Positions 7,563 to 15,209 of a stretch of DNA of 64,000 nt are shown here, piece after piece; position 1 is the first letter of the stretch; every line of letters starts with the position of its first letter. The notes beneath the pieces are model-generated. The model ran no database searches, had not been told where the DNA came from, and saw only the letters and a program-made list of their open reading frames with translations. The translations under genes were made by a program, and so were the position numbers. Source of the stretch: JAKSSE01 sp045597645 (lineage in GTDB: Bacteria > Bacillota > Clostridia > Lachnospirales > Lachnospiraceae); NCBI GenBank assembly GCA_045597645.1, contig JAZLKM010000002.1, positions 62,001 to 126,000 of the forward strand. Direction: 5' to 3'.

Positions 7563-9050
7563 ATGAAACAATCTATAAGTAGACAATTTATATGCACAAT
7601 GTGGGCACTGATTGCGGGGACTATTCTAGTCTGCTGGGTAATCAATGCCCGCTTTTTGCGTTTCTATCTAACTTATGAGAAGCAGGAAATTCTGGTGAGT
7701 GGATTCGAGCTGGTGGAGAGTGCGCTCAGAGATGCAGATATATCTGACGATTCGGTGCAGCGCAATCTTGAAGCCTATTGTGCGAGCAATAATATAGCAA
7801 TATACATTTCAGATAGTATTGGCGGTACTACATTTTCATACCAGGGTACAGAGGATCAGCTTAATCAACAGTTCTTAATCACAATCCTTACGGACGACGA
7901 AGAGAGCGGCACTATACTGGCCCAGGGGGACAATTATACCATTATGAGACAGCAGGAATCGGGAAGTGGAGTGGAAATCATGTCGCTTTACGGATACCTT
8001 GACGATGGAAGCCTCATAATTATGAGGATATCAATTGAGAGTATTGACTCAGTAGTACGTATAGCAAGTACTTTCCTGGCATATATTGGTATCATAGCAC
8101 TGCTTGTTAGTGCATTTGTCGTTATAAACGTCTCTAAGAATATTACAGGGCCAATTTTGCAGCTTACGAGAATCAGCAAGCGAATGAGTATGATGGATTT
8201 TGACGTTAAATACGAGTCAAAATATACTGATAACGAGATTGATGAGCTGGGTCGCAACATGAATGATATGGCATGCAGACTGGAAAATACCATCAGTGAG
8301 CTAAAGACTGCAAATAATAAATTGCAGGCAGATATTGAGAGGCGCACGAAGTCAGAGGAGATGCGCAAGGAATTCCTTTCAGGAGTATCTCATGAGCTGA
8401 AAACCCCCATCGCAATTATCCAAGGCTACGCTGAAGGACTAGAAGAGAGCGTGCTTGACGATGAAGAAAGCAAAATGTTCTATTGTCAGGTTATTAAGGA
8501 AGAGGCGCAAAAAATGAATTCCATGGTTAGAGAACTTTTGTCTCTAAACCAACTCGAATACGGCCAGGACTTTGTGAACATGGAGAAGTTCAATATTATT
8601 GAGGTTATATATGGCATTGTTAATGCCTCAGATATTCTGACAAAGCAGGATGATATTACAGTTCTACTGCCTCACGAGACTGAGCTCATGGTATGGGCAG
8701 ATGATGCACTTGTGGAGAAGGTTGTGTCAAACTATTTTTCCAATGCCATCCACTATGTAAAGGGAGATGTTCAAAACGGAGAGAAGGTAATCGAAATATC
8801 CTGTGAGAAACGTGACAAACTGGTGAGAATTAATGTGTTTAATACAGGGGAGCCAATACCTGAAGAGGAGCTTGAACGTATCTGGGATAAGTTCTACAAG
8901 ATAGATAAGGCCAGAACGAGAGAATATGGAGGTTCTGGAATAGGTCTTTCTGTTGTCAAAGCAGCTATGGAGTCGTTTGGACAGCAGTGTGGAGCTGAGA
9001 ATACAATAGGTGGAGTAGTGTTCTGGTTTGAATTAGAATTAGCTGAATAG
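7563..9050 (+). CDS. Sensor histidine kinase, no adjacent response regulator
   Basis: A 495-residue membrane kinase. It has one N-terminal membrane helix (about 12-32), an extracytoplasmic sensor of about 130 residues, a second helix (about 165-190) and HAMP (KNITGPILQLTRISKRMSMMD). HisKA follows with the phospho-acceptor His277 in SGVSHELKTP. The ATP lid domain has the N box (NYFSNAIHYV), GEPIPEEELERIWDKFYK and the GGSGIGLSVVK G box. It looks like the VanS/PhoR-type classical kinases. Such kinases usually sit next to an OmpR-family regulator. None is encoded in the neighbourhood, so it is an orphan here. It is transcriptionally linked to the chemoreceptor (6-bp gap). The ribosome site is weak, suggesting translational coupling. 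Confidence 0.92.
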   Translation: MKQSISRQFICTMWALIAGTILVCWVINARFLRFYLTYEKQEILVSGFELVESALRDADISDDSVQRNLEAYCASNNIAIYISDSIGGTTFSYQGTEDQLNQQFLITILTDDEESGTILAQGDNYTIMRQQESGSGVEIMSLYGYLDDGSLIIMRISIESIDSVVRIASTFLAYIGIIALLVSAFVVINVSKNITGPILQLTRISKRMSMMDFDVKYESKYTDNEIDELGRNMNDMACRLENTISELKTANNKLQADIERRTKSEEMRKEFLSGVSHELKTPIAIIQGYAEGLEESVLDDEESKMFYCQVIKEEAQKMNSMVRELLSLNQLEYGQDFVNMEKFNIIEVIYGIVNASDILTKQDDITVLLPHETELMVWADDALVEKVVSNYFSNAIHYVKGDVQNGEKVIEISCEKRDKLVRINVFNTGEPIPEEELERIWDKFYKIDKARTREYGGSGIGLSVVKAAMESFGQQCGAENTIGGVVFWFELELAE

Positions 9051-9089
9051 TACTTTGTGACTATTTTGTTCTTTTTAATATCTTATTTA

Positions 9090-9117
9090 TTGAAAAAAAT
9101 ATCAGATTATATATAAT
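9090..9117 (+). promoter_or_regulatory. Predicted promoter of the lipoprotein gene
   Basis: TTGAAA (9090-9095) and TATAAT (9112-9117) with a 16-bp spacer, inside an A/T-rich gap of 120 bp. A short dyad GACAA/TTGTC lies just downstream (about 9134-9153) and may be an operator. Confidence 0.55.
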
Positions 9118-9170
9118 TTTCTTGAGAATATTTGACAAGTTGCATAATTTGTCTAATTACGGGATGGACT

Positions 9171-9998
9171 ATGAAGAAAAAAATAGCATTAGCATTGACG
9201 ATTACAATGATTATGATGCTACTGTCCGGCTGTGGCGAAGCAATGTATAAGCTCACTCCGGATGAAGAGCGGATAATCGCTACGTACAGTGCTAAAATGG
9301 TCGCAAAATATAATAAGTTTCAGGACGAGGGTCTTTGCTATGTTCGTCAGGAGCAGATAAATCGGGATGTTGTTGCTGTTGTAAGCGATGGCGATGAAGA
9401 GGTGGCAGAGGATATTGAAGAGCTGCCAGATGAGACCGCTAATGAGGATGCTACTGATTCGGGACCGATTGATGTTGCTGACATAGATGCGGCAGATATG
9501 ACGGCTGCTCCGGTAATTGAGCAGGGGTCAGGCATTGCACCGGTCAATCCGGGCGCACCTATTACCCATATTACTCCGACTAATCAAGCAACTACTATTG
9601 GAGACACACTGGGTTATCCTCAGCTTTCAGTAAATGTTGAAGAGATATTTACGGCTGATGAATACAAGGAAGGCAGTTATTTTATTATGACTCCTTCTAA
9701 TGGCAATAGGTATTTAGTGTGCTATGTGTCTCTTGAGAACACATCAGGATCTGAAGTAGATTGCAATATAGGTGCCACGGGAGCAAAGCTTGTAGCAACT
9801 ATGGGTGATGGTACAGTTGCTGAGTCCATAAATGCTTTTTTGGGTGATGATTTTGGCCAGTTTAGCGGTCAAATTGGCACAGGAGTGTTGGTTTCTACGG
9901 TAGCACTCATCGAGATACCTGCATCTTGCGCAGACGATTTATATGGTATGAAGCTGAGGGTTGAAACGGCTGATGGTTCATACTGTGATGTTTATTAA
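9171..9998 (+). CDS. Lipoprotein with C-terminal DUF4352-like domain
   Basis: A 275-residue exported lipoprotein. A signal peptide MKKKIALALTITMIMMLLSG ends at lipobox LLSGC with Cys21. After a short helix there is an Asp/Glu/Ala-rich disordered linker (about residues 65-145). A beta-rich C-terminal domain (about 150-275) follows, with the pattern of telokin-like/DUF4352 Ig-fold domains often found on Gram-positive lipoproteins (VNVEEIFTADEY, YLVCYVSLENTSG). The ATG at 9171 is chosen because the signal peptide begins there and GGGATGG precedes it. The position between a sensor kinase and CheV suggests a surface role in the same signalling block, but the ligand is unknown. Confidence 0.8.
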   Translation: MKKKIALALTITMIMMLLSGCGEAMYKLTPDEERIIATYSAKMVAKYNKFQDEGLCYVRQEQINRDVVAVVSDGDEEVAEDIEELPDETANEDATDSGPIDVADIDAADMTAAPVIEQGSGIAPVNPGAPITHITPTNQATTIGDTLGYPQLSVNVEEIFTADEYKEGSYFIMTPSNGNRYLVCYVSLENTSGSEVDCNIGATGAKLVATMGDGTVAESINAFLGDDFGQFSGQIGTGVLVSTVALIEIPASCADDLYGMKLRVETADGSYCDVY

Positions 9999-10003
9999 AA
10001 CAT

Positions 10004-10033
10004 TTGTACAATCTTGTATTAATATGATATAAT
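10004..10033 (+). promoter_or_regulatory. Predicted promoter of cheV
   Basis: TTGTAC (10004-10009), 18-bp spacer, TATAAT (10028-10033). It lies 36 bp upstream of the cheV start, which has its own GGAAGGAG site. Confidence 0.7.
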
Positions 10034-10068
10034 TTCGGGGTATAGTATTCTGGAAGGAGAGAGACTTT

Positions 10069-10980
10069 ATGGATACAAATATTTTGCTTGAGACAGGTAC
10101 TAATGAGCTGGAAGTGCTCGAATTCAAACTGGGTGATAACCACTATGGTATCAATGTAGCGAAGATAAGAGAAATCTTGCTATATCAGCCAGTAACACCA
10201 GTTCCAAATGCCCATCCTTTTGTGGAAGGTATATTCATGCCACGTGATACTATGATTTCCGTAGTTAATCTGCGTGCTTGTCTTGGCATGGAGGGTAATT
10301 CAGGCGAAGGTCTCTTTATCATAACTAATTTTAACAAGTTAAATATAGCATTCCATGTAGATGAAGTAATCGGAATCAACCGTGTATCATGGGAAGATAT
10401 TATTACACCGGATGCAACGATTAATACCTCTGAGGCTGGAGTATCTACAGGTGTTATTAAGCTTCAGGAGAAGCTTGTTGTTATTCTGGATTTCGAGAAA
10501 ATAGTATCTGATATTAGTCCTGAAACCGGACTTAAGATGTCTGATATGGATAACTATGAGACAAAAGATAGAACAAAGTCACCTATTCTTTTGGCAGAGG
10601 ACTCACCGCTTCTGTCTAAGCTTATTACAGATTGCCTTAGAAAAGCTGGTTACACATCACTTATTGTTAATCCTAATGGCCAGGAAGCATGGGACAAGCT
10701 CTTGGCAATGAAGGCAGAGGGCACTGCGCTAGATCAGGTACATTGCATTATAACTGATATAGAGATGCCTCTTATGGATGGTCATCGCCTCACTAAATTG
10801 GTTAAAGAGGATGATGTACTTAAGAACATACCGCTTGTAATTTTCTCATCATTAATTAATGAGGAGGTATTCCGCAAAGGCGAGCAGCTTGGTGCAGATG
10901 CCCAGCTTACGAAGCCGGAGATTGGCAATTTAGTTCTCACAATTGACAAACTAATCGATAAATACGAAAGCAATAGATAG
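10069..10980 (+). CDS. cheV: Chemotaxis coupling protein CheV (CheW-receiver fusion)
   Basis: A 303-residue protein with an N-terminal CheW domain (about residues 12-155, EFKLGDNHYGINVAKIREIL onward). A receiver domain (about 172-300) follows, with acidic pocket AEDSPLL, phospho-acceptor Asp230 (IITDIEMPLMDG) and conserved Lys in LTKPEIG. CheV couples chemoreceptors to CheA and tunes adaptation through phosphorylation. It has its own promoter. The next gene begins 2 bp after its stop, so the two are translationally close. Its partner CheA is not in the window. Confidence 0.93.
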   Translation: MDTNILLETGTNELEVLEFKLGDNHYGINVAKIREILLYQPVTPVPNAHPFVEGIFMPRDTMISVVNLRACLGMEGNSGEGLFIITNFNKLNIAFHVDEVIGINRVSWEDIITPDATINTSEAGVSTGVIKLQEKLVVILDFEKIVSDISPETGLKMSDMDNYETKDRTKSPILLAEDSPLLSKLITDCLRKAGYTSLIVNPNGQEAWDKLLAMKAEGTALDQVHCIITDIEMPLMDGHRLTKLVKEDDVLKNIPLVIFSSLINEEVFRKGEQLGADAQLTKPEIGNLVLTIDKLIDKYESNR

Positions 10981-10982
10981 TA

Positions 10983-12785
10983 ATGGCAGAGTCAGAGGAT
11001 TACCTTGACGGGTTGCTCAATTCAATAACTAAGGTCAGAAGTGACATTGAACAGGGAGATTCGGATAGAACCCCCCTGTTTTCTGATGCAATGAGGGTGA
11101 AGCCGGACGAAGATTTTTTGGCTGCTTCAGGTTTAGACTTCTATTTGCAGGAGAAGTCTCCTAAGGCGAGAATTAGAAAGGCATATTCTGACACTGATTT
11201 TCTAAAGGAATTCGAAGAGGAATTGCTTAGCGGCGAGGCTGATAAATTCCTTGAAGATTTTGAGCTGGAATTAGAGCAGGAAGATGGATATGCAGCACCT
11301 CTGTCAGATGATTCTCTTATGGATAGTATAGAGAATCTGGTGACTAAGGCGAAGAAGAAGGCTGCTGTGCAGTCAGCTGCAGATGAGGCTATCGCACTTG
11401 AATCTACCGAAAGGGAGATGAGGAGTGGGCAGTTTGATCCCTCAGAGTCATTTGGTGATAATGAGTCCGTTGACATCTCACTTGATGGAGCCAAATTAGC
11501 TGCATCGGATGTAGATGATAATTCCTTGGAAGCTTTTTCTGGTGATGCTGTTGTTGATTCTGAAAATGATTCTAATGATATTCCTGTAGTTGAAAATGAC
11601 AATCTCGATAATGTTGACGATGATGCCAATAGAGAGTTATCTCCAGATGAAATAGCAGCATTGCTTAATGGTGCTGGAGATATCGGTGCTCTTTCAGAAT
11701 TTGCCAGTGATGAGCATGATGAAATTGATGCACTAAATTTCCCGGAAGGTACTACCGATGGTTTTGTATCTGAGGATAGTGATATAGCTTTAGATGATCT
11801 TTTAGGAAATGATGCTGCTTTTGCGGATTTAGCGGACCTTCTGGATAGCGATGCTAATGGGGAGGCTGTTGAAGGTGCAGGAGATGAGCTGGATGCTAAT
11901 ACAGCAAAGATGGTGTCCGATTCGGAGAAGCTTACATCGCAAAAGGAAGAAACACCAAAGGGAATAAAAGGTTTTTTCGCTAAACTCGCAGCTGCGCTAT
12001 TTGGCAAGGATGATGAGGATGAGGCAGATGAGGCAATGGCCTCAGTCGTAAGTGAGCAGGCTATGGCTAATATGTCTGAGGAGGAACTGGAGACATTAAA
12101 GAGTCTGCAGGAATCAGATGGAGTTACTGCTTCAGAAGATGGTGCGAAGGACGGCGGTAAGAAGAAAAAAGAGAAGCCCAAAAAAGAGAAAAAGGCAAAA
12201 GAGCCAAAGCCAAAGAAAGAGAAAAAACCAAAGACACCGAAAGAGCCAGCTGAGAAAGAGCCTAAGCTGCCTACGGTACAAATAGTGGTGTCTGTTGTTT
12301 TGGCAGGTTCGATATTGGCATTGACTCTTATAGTAACTAATATGGGTAGCTACAGTACTTCGATGACTAATGCTAAAAAGTTGTATAGTACCACAAACTA
12401 TGTTGGTGCATATAGCGAGGTATTGGGGTTAAAGATAAAGAAAACAGATGAAGAATTTGTGGGTTCGCTGAAGATTCTTGCAGCTGCTCAGTCTAAATAT
12501 GATGTGTACAGAACTTCTGCTGAGCTAAAGAGATACGACGATGCTTTGGACGCTCTGATTTGCGGTATTGGAAGATGCGAAGCTAATATGAATAATGCAA
12601 TGACATATGGCATAGTACCGCAGCTTAACGCTATTGAGGTAAGGTACGTAGACGAACTTGAGATGCAGTTTGGCTTATCCAAAGAGGATGCAATGGACAT
12701 TTATAGTACAAGACGCAGACAGGATTATGCGAAGCGTTTGAATGAAGTACTAATCAGTTTAAATTTATCAGAATCAGGGGACTAG
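10983..12785 (+). CDS. Large acidic membrane-anchored protein with a FliM-like motif, function unknown
   Basis: A 600-residue protein I do not recognise as a named family. Residues 1-390 are strongly acidic and probably mostly disordered cytoplasmic chain. Residues 219-230 read LSPDEIAALLNG, very close to the CheY-P-binding N-terminal peptide of FliM (LSQ-EIDALLNG). A Lys/Pro-rich linker (about 390-425, repeated KEKKPK units) precedes a single membrane helix (about 430-452). About 145 residues then lie outside the membrane, mostly helical. The gene starts 2 bp after cheV and ends 4 bp before hisH, so it belongs to that transcript. By topology and motif it may dock receiver proteins at the membrane. 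This is inference only. Confidence 0.7.
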   Translation: MAESEDYLDGLLNSITKVRSDIEQGDSDRTPLFSDAMRVKPDEDFLAASGLDFYLQEKSPKARIRKAYSDTDFLKEFEEELLSGEADKFLEDFELELEQEDGYAAPLSDDSLMDSIENLVTKAKKKAAVQSAADEAIALESTEREMRSGQFDPSESFGDNESVDISLDGAKLAASDVDDNSLEAFSGDAVVDSENDSNDIPVVENDNLDNVDDDANRELSPDEIAALLNGAGDIGALSEFASDEHDEIDALNFPEGTTDGFVSEDSDIALDDLLGNDAAFADLADLLDSDANGEAVEGAGDELDANTAKMVSDSEKLTSQKEETPKGIKGFFAKLAAALFGKDDEDEADEAMASVVSEQAMANMSEEELETLKSLQESDGVTASEDGAKDGGKKKKEKPKKEKKAKEPKPKKEKKPKTPKEPAEKEPKLPTVQIVVSVVLAGSILALTLIVTNMGSYSTSMTNAKKLYSTTNYVGAYSEVLGLKIKKTDEEFVGSLKILAAAQSKYDVYRTSAELKRYDDALDALICGIGRCEANMNNAMTYGIVPQLNAIEVRYVDELEMQFGLSKEDAMDIYSTRRRQDYAKRLNEVLISLNLSESGD

Positions 12786-12789
12786 ATTT

Positions 12790-13404
12790 ATGACAGCAAT
12801 TATTGATTATGATGCAGGTAATTTGAAAAGCGTTGAAAAAGCGCTGGCACTTCTGGGAGAGGATGCCGTAATAACCAGAGATGCAGATGTAATCAAGAAT
12901 GCTGACCGAGTAATCCTGCCAGGAGTGGGCTCTTTTGGTATGGCAATGGAGCAACTTCAGAAATACAATCTGTGCGAAGTTATTAGAGAGGTATGTTCAA
13001 TGAACATACCTTTTTTGGGTATATGTCTGGGATTACAGCTCCTGTTTGATGGAAGTGACGAGACACCAGATGTGCCAGGCTTGGGTATTCTAAAGGGGCG
13101 TATTTTACGCATTCCTGATGCACCGGGATTAAAGATACCACATATTGGATGGAATGATATCCATTATCCTAATAAGGGCAGACTGTATACTGAGATTACC
13201 GAGGGGGCTTATGTATATTTTGTGCATTCCTATTATTTGAATGCGGCAGATAAGTCAATAGTGACTGCTACGACTAGATATGGTGAGGCTAATATTGAGG
13301 CTTCGGTTGAGTGTGGCAATGTATTTGCGTGCCAATTCCATCCTGAAAAGAGCGGTGATGTAGGGCTAAATATATTAAAGCAGTTTATTGGAATAACGAG
13401 GTAG
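12790..13404 (+). CDS. hisH: Imidazole glycerol phosphate synthase, glutaminase subunit HisH
   Basis: A 204-residue class I glutamine amidotransferase. It supplies ammonia to HisF for making imidazole glycerol phosphate and AICAR in histidine synthesis. The catalytic triad is visible: Cys79 in GICLGLQ and His184/Glu186 in FHPEKSG. The N terminus AIIDYDAGNLKSV and the oxyanion loop PGVGSFG are typical. Length is normal for HisH (about 200). It overlaps nothing: 4 bp after the acidic protein gene and 2 bp before hisF. The rest of the his pathway is absent from the window. Confidence 0.96.
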   Translation: MTAIIDYDAGNLKSVEKALALLGEDAVITRDADVIKNADRVILPGVGSFGMAMEQLQKYNLCEVIREVCSMNIPFLGICLGLQLLFDGSDETPDVPGLGILKGRILRIPDAPGLKIPHIGWNDIHYPNKGRLYTEITEGAYVYFVHSYYLNAADKSIVTATTRYGEANIEASVECGNVFACQFHPEKSGDVGLNILKQFIGITR

Positions 13405-13406
13405 AT

Positions 13407-14165
13407 ATGTTTACAAAAAGAGTAATTCCCTGCCTTGATGTTAAGGACGGTAGAGTCGTAAAAGGCGTTAATTTTGTCAATCTTATGGATGCTGGGGATC
13501 CGGTGGAAGTAGCTAAGGCTTATGATAAGGCCGGAGCTGACGAAGTAGTCTTTTTGGACATAACAGCATCTTCTGATGGTAGATCCACTGTGGTCGACAT
13601 GGTTAGAAGAGTAGCTGAACAGTTATTTATTCCATTTACAGTAGGTGGTGGTATTAAATCAGTAGATGACTTCAAGATTCTGTTGCGTGAGGGTGCAGAC
13701 AAGATATCTGTTAACTCTGCAGCAATTGATAGACCACAGCTTATTTCGGAGGCCGCTGATAAGTTCGGGAGTCAGTGTGTCGTGGTGGCTATTGATGCTA
13801 AGAAGCGTCCGGATGGTGGATGGAACATCTATAAGCACGGGGGTAGACTGGATTGTGGCATAGATGCAGTCGAGTGGGCAATTAAAGCCAGAGATATGGG
13901 TGCGGGTGAGATTTTGCTTACCAGTATGGACGGAGATGGCACGAAATCTGGATATGACATAGCTTTGACTAAAGCAATATCGTCTGCTGTGGATATACCT
14001 GTCATTGCATCTGGTGGAGCTGGTGAATTGTCTCATTTTTATGATGCCTTGACAGAAGGCGGTGCAGAGGCAGCACTTGCGGCTTCTCTGTTTCACTATA
14101 AGGAGCTTGAGATACGTGAAGTTAAGGAATATCTTAGAAATAGGGGAGTGTCAGTTAGACTCTAG
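13407..14165 (+). CDS. hisF: Imidazole glycerol phosphate synthase, cyclase subunit HisF
   Basis: A 252-residue (beta/alpha)8 barrel that combines PRFAR with ammonia from HisH to give imidazole glycerol phosphate plus AICAR. Catalytic Asp11 (CLDVKDGRVVKG) and the second catalytic Asp at about 130 (VVAIDAKK) are present, as are the phosphate loops GGGIKSVDD and ASGGAGELSHF. Length is standard. The start follows the hisH stop by 2 bp. The AICAR by-product is the substrate of the formyltransferase encoded 1 kb downstream. Confidence 0.97.
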   Translation: MFTKRVIPCLDVKDGRVVKGVNFVNLMDAGDPVEVAKAYDKAGADEVVFLDITASSDGRSTVVDMVRRVAEQLFIPFTVGGGIKSVDDFKILLREGADKISVNSAAIDRPQLISEAADKFGSQCVVVAIDAKKRPDGGWNIYKHGGRLDCGIDAVEWAIKARDMGAGEILLTSMDGDGTKSGYDIALTKAISSAVDIPVIASGGAGELSHFYDALTEGGAEAALAASLFHYKELEIREVKEYLRNRGVSVRL

Positions 14166-14202
14166 AGCGTAATGAATATCTTAGCTTTTACGAATGAAAT
14201 GT

Positions 14203-14231
14203 TTGCATTACAGCAGTAAAAATGATATTAT
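14203..14231 (+). promoter_or_regulatory. Predicted promoter in the hisF-purO gap
   Basis: TTGCAT (14203-14208), 17-bp spacer, TATTAT (14226-14231). Transcripts would start near 14238 and meet two hairpin terminators (14271-14289 and 14319-14344) before the IMP cyclohydrolase start at 14459. This fits a regulated leader or a short RNA. Confidence 0.5.
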
Positions 14232-14270
14232 GTAACTTACCTGATAGACAGGAATAATAAATTTGGAATT

Positions 14271-14289
14271 AATCCCGAAAGGGATTTTT
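14271..14289 (+). terminator. Hairpin terminator 1 in the hisF-purO gap
   Basis: AATCCC / GGGATT, 6-bp stem with a GAAA loop, followed by TTT. A small CCTG/CAGG hairpin (about 14241-14253) precedes it. Confidence 0.7.
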
Positions 14290-14318
14290 CATCATCTTCT
14301 TTATCATCTTCTTGTAAG

Positions 14319-14344
14319 ACAGCCACCACATAGGTGGCTGTTTT
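14319..14344 (+). terminator. Hairpin terminator 2 in the hisF-purO gap
   Basis: ACAGCCACC / GGTGGCTGT, perfect 9-bp stem with a 5-base loop, ending in TTTT. It is stronger than the first one, 30 bp upstream. Confidence 0.82.
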
Positions 14345-14458
14345 GCATTTTAGCTATATTATACCTTTTCTTGCCATAATGTTTGTTATGAATAAACGAT
14401 TGAAGTATGTTACAATACAATAAGTTTTAGTGTCGATATTTTCATTTAACAGTGAGGT

Positions 14459-15184
14459 ATGAAAATGGAAAAGAAATCAATGAAGGAAATTCTTTCAAAC
14501 CATGCTTATCCAGGCAGAGGCATTGTAATTGGTATGACCCCTGATGGAAGACAGGCTGTGACAGCTTATTTCATAATGGGTAGAAGCGTCAATAGTCGTA
14601 ATCGAGTATTCGTAACTGAGGGAGAAGGAATCAGAACTCAGGCATATGACCCTAGTAAGCTGGAGGACCCGAGCCTCATTATTTATGCTCCGGTTAGAAA
14701 GCTTGGTGAAAAACTTATTGTAACAAATGGTGACCAGACAGACACTATTTATGATCTTATGGCTAAGGGACAAACGTTCGAGCAGGCGCTTACAACTAGA
14801 GAGTTTGAACCGGATGGCCCTAATTTTACTCCGCGCATTTCAGGCATTCTTGATCTGGAGAATGGTGGATATACATATTCTATGTCTATTCTTAAGAGTG
14901 ATAATGGCAATGGCGACAGTTGTGTCAGATTTACGTATGATTACAAACAGCCTGTAGCAGGCGAGGGACGCTTCATTCATACCTATGAGAAAAACGAAAA
15001 TCCACTTCCCAGCTTTGAAGGAGAGCCTAGACGAGTTGAAATACTTCAAGACATGGAGGAATTTACCAGACTTCTTTGGAGTAATCTCAATGAGGAAAAT
15101 AAGGTTTCGCTCTTTGTGAGATATGTTGATATTAACTCACATGAGGCACGCACCATTATTTTGAATAAGAACAATAATGACTAA
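14459..15184 (+). CDS. IMP cyclohydrolase, PurO-type family
   Basis: A 241-residue protein matching the stand-alone IMP cyclohydrolase family (IMP_cyclohyd, archaeal PurO-like), which closes FAICAR to IMP in the last step of purine synthesis. The N-terminal block NHAYPGRGIVIGMTPDGRQ, then AYFIMGRSVNSRNRVF and the later FTPRISGILDL segment are the readable family marks. This replaces the cyclohydrolase half of bifunctional PurH. The start at 14459 has GTGAGGT just upstream. Its 3' end overlaps the window of the next gene, whose best start is 25 bp after this stop. The two probably form one unit. Confidence 0.9.
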   Translation: MKMEKKSMKEILSNHAYPGRGIVIGMTPDGRQAVTAYFIMGRSVNSRNRVFVTEGEGIRTQAYDPSKLEDPSLIIYAPVRKLGEKLIVTNGDQTDTIYDLMAKGQTFEQALTTREFEPDGPNFTPRISGILDLENGGYTYSMSILKSDNGNGDSCVRFTYDYKQPVAGEGRFIHTYEKNENPLPSFEGEPRRVEILQDMEEFTRLLWSNLNEENKVSLFVRYVDINSHEARTIILNKNNND

Positions 15185-15209
15185 TCAGAAGCAAGTGAAA
15201 GGAAATGAG

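Noticed and set aside
11141..12181. 346-codon open frame on the - strand
   Set aside because: It lies entirely inside the acidic protein gene. Its Ser-rich composition is the mirror of Asp/Glu codons on the + strand, and it has no ribosome site or domain pattern.
13659..14096. 145-codon - strand frame within hisF
   Set aside because: It is antisense to a fully conserved hisF and shows no domain or start signal.
14290..14315. Near-direct repeat of ATCATCTTCT as possible CRISPR or iteron
   Set aside because: Only two short A/T-rich copies, with no regular spacing or further units.
14232..14458. Purine or guanine riboswitch before purO
   Set aside because: The conserved purine aptamer core is not visible; only terminator-type hairpins are present.
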